From Gemmatimonadota bacterium (GTDB lineage Bacteria; Latescibacterota; UBA2968; UBA8231): a stretch of 20,383 nt of DNA. Position numbers and translations under genes: made by a program. Under the pieces are notes generated by a model. It was not told where the DNA came from, searched no databases, and saw only the letters and a program-made list of their open reading frames with translations. Shown one piece after another: positions 7,826 to 16,414 of this stretch (positions are counted from its first letter, which is position 1; every line of letters begins with the position of its first letter). Location: positions 1 through 20,383 of the forward strand of contig PATE01000116.1 of the NCBI GenBank assembly GCA_002712305.1, written 5' to 3'.

Positions 7826-9412
7826 CTACAGGGCCACGCGACGAGCCCAGGTTACATGCTCGTCATCGAGGATCTGTTGTAGCAGCTCGTCCGAAATACG
7901 GCTGTCCACATTGAGGACGGTGAAGGCGCTGGCGCCCTGCGCGTCCCGACCGAGTGACAGCTGTGCGATATTGACGCCGTGTGAACCCAGCAATGTGCCG
8001 ATACGGCCGATGATGCCGGGCACGTCGTCGTTTCGATAAAAGAGCATGTGACCCTCGGGCGCCGCGTCAAGATCGACATCATCGAAGCGGACGATCCGTG
8101 GATCGCGTTTGCCGAACAAGCTTCCCGACACAACGCGTCGGCGCTCGCCATGTTGCAAGATCACACTGATCAGACTGGTGTAGTCTTCAGGCTCGGCGCT
8201 GCGCAGTTCGTCGATCCCGATCCCACGCTCCTGTGCCAGGACCGGTGCATTCACAAAATTCACAGACCCCTCGGCGGCGAAAGACTCCATGATGCCCTTT
8301 AAGACCGCGGAGGTAAGCGGTGATGTCGTATGCCCCGCGACCTCGCCTCGGTATTCCACCGTGATTCGTTCGACATCTCCGCCAGATAGCTGTCCTTGGA
8401 CCCGACCAAGACACTCGCCCAGTTCGAACCAGGGTCGCAGCTTCTCATATAGATCGGATGCGATGGACGGCACATTCACCGCGTTACGAATGACGCCGTC
8501 CACGAGGACCTCGCGCACCTGATGTGCCACCTGGAGGGCCACATTGACCTGTGCCTCGGTGGTGGACGCCGCCAGATGAGGCGTGCAAATGACGCGTTCG
8601 TGGGCAACAAGGGGCGAGTCGGCGGGAGGGGGCTCCTGCTCGAACACGTCGATCGCCACGCCACCCACCTTCCCGGACGCGAGCCCTTCCAACAGGGCTT
8701 GCTCATCGACGATGCCGCCGCGCGCGCAGTTGATCACGCGCACACCGTCCTTGCATTGAGCCAGTTCGGCCGTCGACAGCCGGTGTCGTGTCTGATCGGT
8801 CAGAGGCAGGTGAAACGTGAGGAAATCCGCCTCGGGCCAGATCTCCTCTGCCGACACCAGCTGCGCGCCATAGGATTGGGCCACTTCCGGCGTGAAGGGC
8901 GGGTCATAGGCCAGCACGCGCATACCCAACGCTGCCGCACGCCGCGCCACTTCTCTGCCCACCTGGCCGATGCCAAAGACGCCCAGCGTCTTCCCCGTCA
9001 TCTCCACACCGGTAAAGGCAGACTTGTCCCACTTTCCACCCTTCACCGAGTGGCTGGCCTGTGGGATGTTGCGAGCCAGGGCCATCATCATGGACACGGC
9101 GTGCTCAGCCGTGCTGATCGAGTTCCCACCCGGCGTGTTCATGACGACGACACCACGGCGAGTGGCTGCCTGCGAATCGATATTGTCAACGCCCGCGCCG
9201 GCGCGTCCGATGGCGCGTAGACGCGTGGCACGATCCAGGACGTCCCTGGTCACTTTCGTGGCGCTGCGGACGATGAGACCGTCATAGTCACCGATCACTT
9301 CCAACAACTGGTCCGGGGTCAGATCCGTGTTCACATCGACGGAGATCTCGCCACCCTCTTCGAGAATGCCGACGCATCCGGTGTCCACCTTGTCGCTGAT
9401 CAGAACCTTCAC
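7826..9412 (-). CDS. serA: D-3-phosphoglycerate dehydrogenase (long, ACT-domain form)
   Basis: A 528-residue SerA that oxidises 3-phosphoglycerate to 3-phosphohydroxypyruvate with NAD+, opening serine synthesis. Order of parts: substrate-binding domain with GRAGAGVDNID, the NAD fold with GVFGIGQVG (about 145-153), the catalytic Arg in NCARGGIVDE, Glu in DVFEQEP and His in TPHLAAST (usually TPHLGAST), then the intervening allosteric-substrate domain, and a C-terminal ACT domain from about residue 455 (MLFYRNDDVPGIIGRIG), where serine feedback normally acts. This is the type with both extra domains found in Mycobacterium and many other phyla. The start codon is GTG, overlapping the engB stop as GTGA, so translation is probably coupled. 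Confidence 0.97.
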   Translation of the reverse strand: MKVLISDKVDTGCVGILEEGGEISVDVNTDLTPDQLLEVIGDYDGLIVRSATKVTRDVLDRATRLRAIGRAGAGVDNIDSQAATRRGVVVMNTPGGNSISTAEHAVSMMMALARNIPQASHSVKGGKWDKSAFTGVEMTGKTLGVFGIGQVGREVARRAAALGMRVLAYDPPFTPEVAQSYGAQLVSAEEIWPEADFLTFHLPLTDQTRHRLSTAELAQCKDGVRVINCARGGIVDEQALLEGLASGKVGGVAIDVFEQEPPPADSPLVAHERVICTPHLAASTTEAQVNVALQVAHQVREVLVDGVIRNAVNVPSIASDLYEKLRPWFELGECLGRVQGQLSGGDVERITVEYRGEVAGHTTSPLTSAVLKGIMESFAAEGSVNFVNAPVLAQERGIGIDELRSAEPEDYTSLISVILQHGERRRVVSGSLFGKRDPRIVRFDDVDLDAAPEGHMLFYRNDDVPGIIGRIGTLLGSHGVNIAQLSLGRDAQGASAFTVLNVDSRISDELLQQILDDEHVTWARRVAL

Positions 9413-10080
9413 TGGTGCTGTATCTCTCCTGTCGGTTGTACCGATTCCCCCGCGTCCCCGATACCTCGGTCGATGGTGGTTCGGTCACCCGTCGTTCCGC
9501 CACTCGTCGTTTCTGTGATCCACTGCCACAGATCACTGCGACCCTGCCCGTTCTCAGACGAGAAGGGCAGATAGTCCAGGTCGGCCAGTTGACCTTGTTT
9601 CTCAAGACGTTTCATCTGCTGGTTGAGCTTGCCCCGGGTCAACTTGTCGATCTTGGTGAACACCAGCAAAAAGGGATGCGAAGATGCTCGCAGTGTTTCC
9701 ACCAGCTGCAGATCGAGATCACTCGGCCCGTGACGAGCATCGATCAACTGCACAACGGCACGCAACTGCGTCCGCTTCTGCAGATATCCGTCAGTCAACT
9801 TGCCCAGGGAACGCCGAAGATCCTGACCGCCGTGGACAAAACCGTATCCCGGAAGGTCAACGAGATAGAGCCGCTCGTTGACGAGATAGTAGTTCAACTG
9901 CTGCGTCTTGCCGGGGGTCGAACTGGTTCGTGCCAGACTCTTGCGCTGTACGAGTCGATTGATCAGCGATGACTTGCCGACATTGGAGCGGCCCGCGAAG
10001 GCGATCTCTGGCAGGCCGTCATCCGGTGCCGTATCGACGCCGACAGCGCCCATGACGAACTCGACCGTATCGACCCGCAT
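9409..10080 (-). CDS. engB: ribosome biogenesis GTP-binding protein EngB (YihA/YsxC)
   Basis: A 223-residue GTPase needed for large ribosomal subunit assembly. Seen: G1 GRSNVGKSS (30-38), G2 region TSSTPGKTQQLNYY, G3 DLPGYG, G4 TKIDK and G5-like FSSEN. The family is usually 195-215 residues; here about 30 extra residues rich in Thr, Gly, Asp and Gln follow the last helix and run into the overlap with serA. The ATG at 10080 was chosen because it fits the family N terminus (RVDTVEFVMGA) and has a GGTGG sequence just upstream; a longer frame back to 10170 would run into clpX and has no family match. The neighbours tig-clpP-clpX-engB form a common bacterial order. Confidence 0.95.
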   Translation of the reverse strand: MRVDTVEFVMGAVGVDTAPDDGLPEIAFAGRSNVGKSSLINRLVQRKSLARTSSTPGKTQQLNYYLVNERLYLVDLPGYGFVHGGQDLRRSLGKLTDGYLQKRTQLRAVVQLIDARHGPSDLDLQLVETLRASSHPFLLVFTKIDKLTRGKLNQQMKRLEKQGQLADLDYLPFSSENGQGRSDLWQWITETTSGGTTGDRTTIDRGIGDAGESVQPTGEIQHQ

Positions 10081-10114
10081 ATTCCACCATCTTGCCGTGA
10101 CGCAGACTTGACCT

Positions 10115-11362
<1,248 letters not shown>

Positions 11363-11374
11363 GAGCTGGTAACC

Positions 11375-11992
11375 TTACCCGGCGGCCTCCGCAGGAGGTG
11401 ACACCCCGAGAGCCGAAGGCTGAATGATTTCATCGATCAGACCGTAGTCACGCGATTCTTCGGGGCTCATGAAGAAGTCGCGCTCCGTATCCATCTTGAT
11501 CTGCTCGAGATCCTGCCCCGTGCAATTGGCAAGAATCTCATTGAGCTGGGTGCGAATCTTGATGATCTCGCGGGCATGGATCTCCACGTCCGCCGCCTGA
11601 CCGCCAATACCGCCCATGGGCTGGTGCAGCAGCATCCGCGCATTGGGCAAACTCTGCCGCTTACCCTTCGTACCTCCGGCCAGCAACACGGCACCCATGC
11701 TCGACGCCTGACCGATACACATGGTCGCCACATCGGCGGCGATGTACTGCATGGTATCGTAGATCGCCAGGCCAGCCGTCACCGATCCACCCGGCGTGTT
11801 GATATAGAGGGAGATATCCTTCTTCGGATCTTCGGAAGCCAGGAAGAGCATCTGTGCGATGATGAGATTGGCGATTCCATCGCTGACCGGCGTACCGATG
11901 AAGACGATTCGTTCCTTCAGCAGGCGCGAGTAGATGTCGTAGGAACGTTCGCCACGACCAGTCTGCTCGATAACCATCGGGATGAGCGACAT
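11375..11992 (-). CDS. clpP: ATP-dependent Clp protease proteolytic subunit ClpP
   Basis: A 205-residue serine protease that forms the tetradecameric proteolytic chamber. The catalytic triad is visible as Ser98 in [14 protein letters not shown], His123 in LLHQPMGG and Asp172 in ERDFFMS. The N terminus [20 protein letters not shown] is the standard propeptide/axial-loop region, and [19 protein letters not shown] is conserved. It starts with ATG 5 nt after the tig stop codon (TAG) and ends 12 nt before clpX, so tig, clpP and clpX are very likely co-transcribed. A single clpP copy is seen in this window. Confidence 0.99.
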   Translation of the reverse strand: MSLIPMVIEQTGRGERSYDIYSRLLKERIVFIGTPVSDGIANLIIAQMLFLASEDPKKDISLYINTPGGSVTAGLAIYDTMQYIAADVATMCIGQASSMGAVLLAGGTKGKRQSLPNARMLLHQPMGGIGGQAADVEIHAREIIKIRTQLNEILANCTGQDLEQIKMDTERDFFMSPEESRDYGLIDEIIQPSALGVSPPAEAAG

Positions 11993-11997
11993 AGGGC

Positions 11998-13326
11998 CTA
12001 AACCTTCTTCTCAGTGATGTTCGCGGTCGTCTGGAGCTGCTCGAAGATCTTGTCTTCTTCCAAATCGCGACGCAGGTCACTGACACGAGGGGATCGCTTG
12101 AGATCGTCGGCAGACAACCCCATCTCTGTCGCGCGTCCTTCCAGATACGTGTCGAATTCTTCGTCCGTGACCTCAACGGTCAGCTTCGATCGCAACGCCT
12201 CCATCAGCAGATAAGACTTGAGGCGACGCTCTCCCGACTGCCGTTCCTCGTCGGTAAACTTTGACGCGTCATGGTCGTGATCATGATCGTCGTGGTCATG
12301 ATCGTGGTCGTGGTCATGATCGTGGTCGTGGTCATGATCGTGGTCCTGACCCTGCCCCTGTGCCTCCCGCTCTTGACGGAGCGACTCGAGGTAGTTGTTG
12401 ATCAGACCTTCTGGAAACTCGATCTCGTGTCTCTCCAGCAAACCGTCCATGATCTCGCCTCGCATCTGCTGGCGCGCCATGAACTCCCACCGCTGGGTCA
12501 TCTGCTGACGGATGTGATCCTTCAGCTGATCGAGATTCTCAAACTGTTCGCCCACATCCTTGGCAAATTCATCATCGAGCTCGGGCAGAGTCCGTTCTCG
12601 CACCTCTCGTGCTGTAACGAGAAAATGCTCCTCCTTGCCTGCAAGCTCCTCATTCGGCAGGTCGTCCCGATAGGTGAAATCGATCGTGCGCTCTTCACCC
12701 GCCTCGATGCCGACCAGTGATTCTTCAAACTCAGGACTCGGCGCCTCGGCATTGCCCACGTGGAAATATCGCTCTTCGAATCGATCACCTTCGACCGGTT
12801 CGCCATTGTCGTCGAGTCGTTGGAGATCGGCGATCAATACATCACCCTTCTCCAGGGCCCGCTCGACGGATTTCTCTGTCGCTTGACGATTCCGCAATTC
12901 CGTCAACTGCTCATCGAGCTCGTCGTCCGTGATCTCATGGACGACGCGGCTCAGTTCAAGGCCGTCTGTGTTGTCGAGTTCGACCTCGGGCCAGATATCG
13001 AGACTTGCGGTAAAACTCAACGCCTCGCCGGGCTCGTGATCGAGCTTCGTGATTCTCGGGGTGCCTGCCGGGTTGAGTCCGGCCTCCTGGGTCGCCTCCT
13101 GCAGCAATCGAGGCAACAGATCTTCAATGACGCCACTGCGGATAGCGGCGCCGTAGCGTTTCTCGATGAGATTCAGAGGCACCTTCCCCTTTCGGAATCC
13201 GGGGATTTCAAGGCGCTTCTGATGTGTGCGCAGGGCGGAGGACATTTCCTTGGCCATGCGCTCGGCAGGAATCTCGACCTCGAGGTCACGTTCCCACTTG
13301 CCGGTTTCGATGAGATTGGTCTGCAC
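11998..13326 (-). CDS. tig: trigger factor (ribosome-associated chaperone) with an internal His-Asp tract
   Basis: A 442-residue trigger factor, the chaperone that meets nascent chains at the ribosome exit tunnel. Order of parts: N-terminal ribosome-binding domain with the signature GFRKGKVP (about 43-50), an FKBP-type peptidyl-prolyl isomerase domain (roughly 150-245, from [11 protein letters not shown] to LVTAREV), and the helical C-terminal chaperone domain. Inside the C-terminal domain, residues 328-353 form an uninterrupted run of only His (12) and Asp (14), preceded by GQGQ. This is absent from textbook trigger factors and looks like an inserted, probably disordered, metal-binding loop. 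The start codon is GTG (13326) with a weak ribosome site. It heads the clpP-clpX-engB run and follows tRNA-Leu. Confidence 0.96.
   Translation of the reverse strand: MQTNLIETGKWERDLEVEIPAERMAKEMSSALRTHQKRLEIPGFRKGKVPLNLIEKRYGAAIRSGVIEDLLPRLLQEATQEAGLNPAGTPRITKLDHEPGEALSFTASLDIWPEVELDNTDGLELSRVVHEITDDELDEQLTELRNRQATEKSVERALEKGDVLIADLQRLDDNGEPVEGDRFEERYFHVGNAEAPSPEFEESLVGIEAGEERTIDFTYRDDLPNEELAGKEEHFLVTAREVRERTLPELDDEFAKDVGEQFENLDQLKDHIRQQMTQRWEFMARQQMRGEIMDGLLERHEIEFPEGLINNYLESLRQEREAQGQGQDHDHDHDHDHDHDHDHDHDDHDHDHDASKFTDEERQSGERRLKSYLLMEALRSKLTVEVTDEEFDTYLEGRATEMGLSADDLKRSPRVSDLRRDLEEDKIFEQLQTTANITEKKV
12268..12345 (-). repeat. His-Asp codon repeat within tig
   Basis: Seventy-eight bases encode 26 residues of alternating Asp and His with one Asp-Asp interruption. 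On the plus strand, triplets ATG/GTG (His) alternate with ATC/GTC (Asp), and an 18-bp period (ATG ATC GTG GTC GTG GTC) recurs about two and a half times at the 12300-12345 end. The pattern points to growth by slippage or unequal exchange, with frame and composition retained. Confidence 0.95.
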
Positions 13327-13349
13327 TGATCGTTTCTTGCTAAAGGTCG

Positions 13350-13377
13350 AGTCGGTTACCGGGAGAGGTCACCGACT
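13350..13377 (-). other. imperfect hairpin upstream of tig
   Basis: Two 11-nt arms, AGTCGGTGACC and GGTAACCGACT on the minus strand, can form ten pairs with one G-A mismatch around a TCTCCC loop. The element lies 24 nt before the tig GTG start and about 110 nt after tRNA-Leu. No U-run follows, so it is not a clear intrinsic terminator. It may be an RNA processing or translation-control structure; function is inference. Confidence 0.5.
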
Positions 13378-13485
13378 GTGCCCTGTGGTTGCCTATGTGT
13401 GGTTCAATGCCGTCTGGAATCGCGTTACTTGGATGGATGGCGCCTCACTGAATACGATCCAGTGGGTAGCGACATGGTGAGTCCG

Positions 13486-13569
13486 TGCGAAAGGGGGGAC
13501 TCGAACCCCCAAGCCCTCTCGGGCACCAGATCCTAAATCTGGCGCGTCTGCCAGTTCCGCCACTTTCGC
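13486..13569 (-). tRNA. tRNA-Leu, anticodon UAG (reads CUA/CUN)
   Basis: The minus strand folds into a class II tRNA of 84 nt. The acceptor stem is GCGAAAG/CTTTCGC with discriminator A. The anticodon stem is CCAGA/TCTGG around the loop TTTAGGA, giving anticodon TAG. A long variable arm has a GCCC/GGGC stem, and the T arm is GGGGG-TTCGAGT-CCCCC. The long variable arm and discriminator A are leucine identity features. CCA is not encoded (ACGG follows), so it must be added after transcription. It lies between glyS and tig in the same direction and may share a transcript with tig. Confidence 0.97.
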
Positions 13570-13640
13570 TAATGGGTGGGACCGGACCCGAACGTGCTCA
13601 GCCTGACCTGGACGCACAAAGAAAGACACCGCGAACCCAA

Positions 13641-13658
13641 GAGGAACCACCGTTCCTC
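13641..13658 (-). other. hairpin in the leader before tRNA-Leu
   Basis: A perfect 7-bp inverted repeat (GAGGAAC, loop GGTG, GTTCCTC on the minus strand) lies between glyS and the tRNA. It is about 30 nt downstream of the transcription start predicted from the promoter at 13695-13723. Only a TT follows it, so it does not look like a good terminator for the glyS operon. It may be a 5' leader structure of the tRNA precursor. Confidence 0.4.
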
Positions 13659-13694
13659 GAGCCCCGGTGCGGTGGCGGTCCCGAACGAGGCAAG

Positions 13695-13723
13695 AATATA
13701 CGGGCCTCTATATAAGGATACAA
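13695..13723 (-). promoter_or_regulatory. putative sigma-70-type promoter for tRNA-Leu and the tig run
   Basis: On the minus strand TTGTAT, a 17-nt spacer and TATATT are found in the only AT-rich patch between glyS and the tRNA. The -10 matches 5 of 6 consensus bases and the -35 only 3 of 6, but spacing is ideal. The predicted start is near 13688, giving a leader of about 118 nt before the tRNA. No better candidate was seen between the tRNA and tig. Confidence 0.45.
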
Positions 13724-13750
13724 GAGACCGGAAACGCCCAAGGGCCTCAC

Positions 13751-15130
13751 TCAGGCAGCCGGATGCTTCCAGTTTGCCATCCGATTAGTGAGTTCGCCAA
13801 GCAGATCGGTGATCTTCACTCGATTCTGCTCCATCGAGTCCCGTTCACGGACCGTCACCGTGTCATCTTCGAGCGTATCTGAGTCGACAGTGACGCAGAA
13901 TGGCGTACCCACCTCGTCCATTCTGCGATACCGGCGACCGATGGCTCCGCCCTCGTCGTAGAATACCCGCAGGTGATCTCGCAGATCGGCTTCGATCTTT
14001 CGTGCGATGTCGGGCATGCCGTCCCGTTTGACCAGGGGCAGAATGGCCACCTTCAGCGGCGCAATCTTCGGGTGGAAACGCATCACCGTCCGCGTCTCCC
14101 CCTTCACTTCTTCTTCGTCATACGCATTCGACAGCACCATCATCGTCGACCGGCTCGCACCGATGGAGGTCTCCACCACGGCGGGCACGAACTTCTCTTT
14201 CGCCGCCTCGTCGAAATACTTCAGCTGTTTTCCGGAGAACTCCTCGTGCTGGCCCAAATCGAATTGGCCTCGATTGTGGATGCCCTCTACCTCATCCCAG
14301 CCGAAAGGGAACTCGAAATGGATGTCGAAGGCCTGTCTTGCGTAGTGTGCCAACTCACCACTTCCATGCTCGTGCCAGCGTAGCCGACTCGCGGGAATGC
14401 CCAAGGCCTCGGTGAACCACTTCCGCCGTTCCTGTTTCCAGTAGTCGAACCACTTCTCCTCCTCCCCGGGCTTGACGAAGTACTGCATCTCCATCTGCTC
14501 AAACTCGCGAGTACGAAAGAGGAAATTCTTCGTTGTGATCTCGTTGCGGAATGCCTTGCCGATCTGGGCGATGCCGAAGGGCAGTTTCTGTCGCATGGCC
14601 TGCTGCACATTGAGATAATTGACGAAGATGCCTTGCGCAGTTTCAGGGCGCAGATAGACGACACTCGCCGAGTCCTCGACGGGGCCAACATGGGTTCGGA
14701 ACATCATGTTGAACTGCCGCGGTGCGGTCAGTTCGTTGCCTTTCGGGCTCTTCAGACCCAACTCGGCGACCTTCGCCGCCATGTCGTCGAAAGTCAGGTC
14801 CGTGCACTCAACGCCGGCCTCCTCGAGCAGGTGATCGAGTCGGAACCGCTCGTTCGTCTTGCTATCTTCGACCATGGGATCGTTGAAGCCCTCCACATGG
14901 CCGGAGGCCTCCCATACCTTGGCGTGCATGAGGATCGACGCATCGATGCCCTCCACGTCTTCCCGGTACGTCATCGAGCGCCACCAGGACTCCTTGATGT
15001 TGCGCAGCAATTCGACACCCAGAGGACCATAGTCCCAGCAGCCATTGAGGCCACCGTAGATCTCCGAACTTTGGAAGATGAATCCCTTGCGTTTGCACAG
15101 GGAGACGAGTTTCTCCATCACATCTGACAT
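13751..15130 (-). CDS. glyS: glycine--tRNA ligase (single-chain, dimeric type)
   Basis: A 459-residue class II synthetase of the alpha2 type found in archaea, eukaryotes and many bacteria, not the alpha2-beta2 form of most Proteobacteria. Seen: the N-terminal KRKGFIFQSSEIYGG and GCWDYGPLG, VYLRPETAQGIFVNY, motif 2 FRNEITTKNFLFRTREFEQM, FVPAVVETSIGASRS (motif 3 region), and a C-terminal anticodon-binding domain beginning around KIAPLKVAILPLVK with VDSDTLEDDTVTVRERD. It attaches glycine to tRNA-Gly. The ATG at 15130 was chosen because GAGGA lies 5 nt upstream; the ATG at 15142 would overlap recO and has no ribosome site. The recO stop is only 1 nt before this start, so the two are probably coupled. 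It is the last protein gene of its run. Confidence 0.98.
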   Translation of the reverse strand: MSDVMEKLVSLCKRKGFIFQSSEIYGGLNGCWDYGPLGVELLRNIKESWWRSMTYREDVEGIDASILMHAKVWEASGHVEGFNDPMVEDSKTNERFRLDHLLEEAGVECTDLTFDDMAAKVAELGLKSPKGNELTAPRQFNMMFRTHVGPVEDSASVVYLRPETAQGIFVNYLNVQQAMRQKLPFGIAQIGKAFRNEITTKNFLFRTREFEQMEMQYFVKPGEEEKWFDYWKQERRKWFTEALGIPASRLRWHEHGSGELAHYARQAFDIHFEFPFGWDEVEGIHNRGQFDLGQHEEFSGKQLKYFDEAAKEKFVPAVVETSIGASRSTMMVLSNAYDEEEVKGETRTVMRFHPKIAPLKVAILPLVKRDGMPDIARKIEADLRDHLRVFYDEGGAIGRRYRRMDEVGTPFCVTVDSDTLEDDTVTVRERDSMEQNRVKITDLLGELTNRMANWKHPAA

Positions 15131-15131
15131 A

Positions 15132-15995
15132 TCAGTCCTCATCGTTCACTGCCGCCTCTTGATCTGGCGGCTGGTAGGGGCCGAGGGCATCAAGGAATTC
15201 GAGCGACCGCAGTCGGCCAGTCGCCCCGGCATGATATTCAAGAAAACTCCGTAGCATTCCTCGGATCTCTCCACGGCGTGGTGGCGCCGGAGGCAGATCC
15301 TGGCGGGTGTACGTGCGCATGGATTGCAGTAGTGCCAGAAAGCGCAGACTCTCGCCGCTGACACGTCGCGTCGTGGTCCCGAAGATCGTCGTGCCACCAC
15401 TTGAGAATGCATCGGCGCCATCGGCGGCAGCTTCACGCGAACATGATTGGCAGACCCCACCGCCAAGTGCAGGACTGAACCACGACGCTTCGAGCTCCAG
15501 TTCGCACCCGCAGTTGGTGCAGGCCGACAGCTCTGGTCGATAACCGAGACTGGCGGCAACACGCAACTGAAAATACCAGAATAGCGATTCCAGTTGCTGG
15601 GAAGAGACCTCTTCCAGACCACGGAGGATCCCCAACAGACAGGCGTACAGACGCTCATTCGGTTCGTGCTCGATCGTCAGACGGTCGAGCATTTCCGACG
15701 CAGCCCCTGCGAAGGCGAGTCGGGTCAGATCGGTAAGCAGCTGCGGATGGGTTCGGACCACCTCCGCATCGGACAGTGTCTGTAGATCTCGGTCGTCGCG
15801 CAGGTAACACACGACGTGGATTTCGTTCGTGATTTCCAGGCAACCGCCGTACTTGCTCTTCGGCTTGCGCGCGCCTTTGGCCATGACCTTGAGCTTGCCG
15901 TGCTTCTCGCTGAACAAGGTGACGAGTTTGCTCGTCTCGCCCATTCGCATGGTCCGCAGGACCACGGCATCCGTCTTGACGATAACTCTAGCCAC
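15132..15995 (-). CDS. recO: DNA repair protein RecO
   Basis: A 287-residue RecO, which with RecR helps RecA load onto SSB-coated single-stranded DNA in the RecF pathway. Seen: the N-terminal OB-fold beginning RVIVKTDAVVLRTMRMGETSKLVTLF, the basic GKLKVMAKGARKPKSKYGG stretch, and a C-terminal zinc finger with CTNCGC and a second CQSC pair. The length is slightly above the usual 240-270, with a Pro/Asp-rich tail (YQPPDQEAAVNDED). The start codon is GTG (GTG GCT AGA GTT), which is the last of three tandem copies of a 17-bp unit, so start selection is unusual. It lies 55 nt after the ftsB-like gene and 1 nt before glyS. Confidence 0.94.
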   Translation of the reverse strand: MARVIVKTDAVVLRTMRMGETSKLVTLFSEKHGKLKVMAKGARKPKSKYGGCLEITNEIHVVCYLRDDRDLQTLSDAEVVRTHPQLLTDLTRLAFAGAASEMLDRLTIEHEPNERLYACLLGILRGLEEVSSQQLESLFWYFQLRVAASLGYRPELSACTNCGCELELEASWFSPALGGGVCQSCSREAAADGADAFSSGGTTIFGTTTRRVSGESLRFLALLQSMRTYTRQDLPPAPPRRGEIRGMLRSFLEYHAGATGRLRSLEFLDALGPYQPPDQEAAVNDED

Positions 15996-16029
15996 AAAGT
16001 AACTCTAGCCACGACGGCTCTCTAACCAC
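15979..16029 (-). repeat. 17-bp tandem repeat, three copies, spanning the recO start
   Basis: Read on the minus strand, units starting at 16029, 16012 and 15995 all begin GTGG(T/C)TAGAG. The second and third share 13 of 13 initial bases (GTGGCTAGAGTTA); the first is degenerate (GTGGTTAGAGAG). Because 17 is not a multiple of three, the three GTG codons are in three different frames, and only the last opens recO. The AGAG inside each unit can serve as a weak ribosome site for the next GTG. Confidence 0.85.
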
Positions 16030-16050
16030 GATGGGGATTCCTCGTTGCGA

Positions 16051-16413
16051 TCAGTCGTCGGCTGACAGACTGTCGGCTGCGCCGACACTGTCTTTCTTGA
16101 CCAGTCGATACAGGTGTTCTCCAGGCAGGACGAGCCCGTACTCTTCACGCGCCATGCGCTCAACGAAGGCGGGGTCGTTCTCCATCTTCCACAGGACATC
16201 GCGCAAGCTGTCGTTGGTGGCTTCCAATGCAGCCACTTCCGCTTCGAGAGTGGCCAATGCTTCTCGCTCCTGCTGCAATTCCAGCCAGCCGCCCTGTCCT
16301 GTAAAGAAGATGTACGCCCAGCCGATGATCATCGCCAATAAGATTGATGCCCCCCACCAACGGCGAGTCTGTCGTTCGGCGAGCGGTGCCCTTCGGGAGG
16401 CCATCTTCGCCAT
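16051..16413 (-). CDS. FtsB/DivIC-like septum formation initiator protein
   Basis: A 120-residue bitopic membrane protein. Seen: a short basic cytoplasmic N terminus, one membrane helix (about residues 20-38, WGASILLAMIIGWAYIFF), a coiled-coil-like stretch with heptad Leu/Ala (about 43-75, LQQEREALATLEAEVAALE), then the family-typical DPAFVERMAREEYGLVLPGE. FtsB/DivIC joins FtsL and FtsQ/DivIB in the divisome and activates septal cell-wall synthesis. It starts with ATG 1 nt after the proB stop, so coupling is likely. The C terminus (KKDSVGAADSLSADD) is polar and probably flexible. FtsB and DivIC cannot be told apart here. Confidence 0.9.
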   Translation of the reverse strand: MAKMASRRAPLAERQTRRWWGASILLAMIIGWAYIFFTGQGGWLELQQEREALATLEAEVAALEATNDSLRDVLWKMENDPAFVERMAREEYGLVLPGEHLYRLVKKDSVGAADSLSADD

Positions 16414-16414
16414 G

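Noticed and set aside
12271-12720. A 149-codon plus-strand frame beginning with a very hydrophobic Val/Ile/Met run that looks like a membrane segment
   Set aside because: It is the antisense reading of the His-Asp codons of tig (GTG/ATG and GTC/ATC). The hydrophobicity is a code artefact.
13393-13650. An 85-codon minus-strand open frame and a 76-codon plus-strand frame (13485-13715) across the tRNA
   Set aside because: Both read through tRNA-Leu. The peptides AELADAPDLGSGAREG and GGLEPPSPLGHQ are the well-known false translations of tRNA-Leu genes.
13700-13750. A possible terminator after glyS (GGCCCTTGGGC followed by GTTTCC on the minus strand)
   Set aside because: The stem would be only about 4 bp with a tiny loop and there is no real U-run.
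15725-16012. A 95-codon minus-strand frame starting at the middle GTG of the 17-bp repeat
   Set aside because: It is the shifted frame of the recO start region and ends inside recO with no family features. It is relevant only to the repeat finding.
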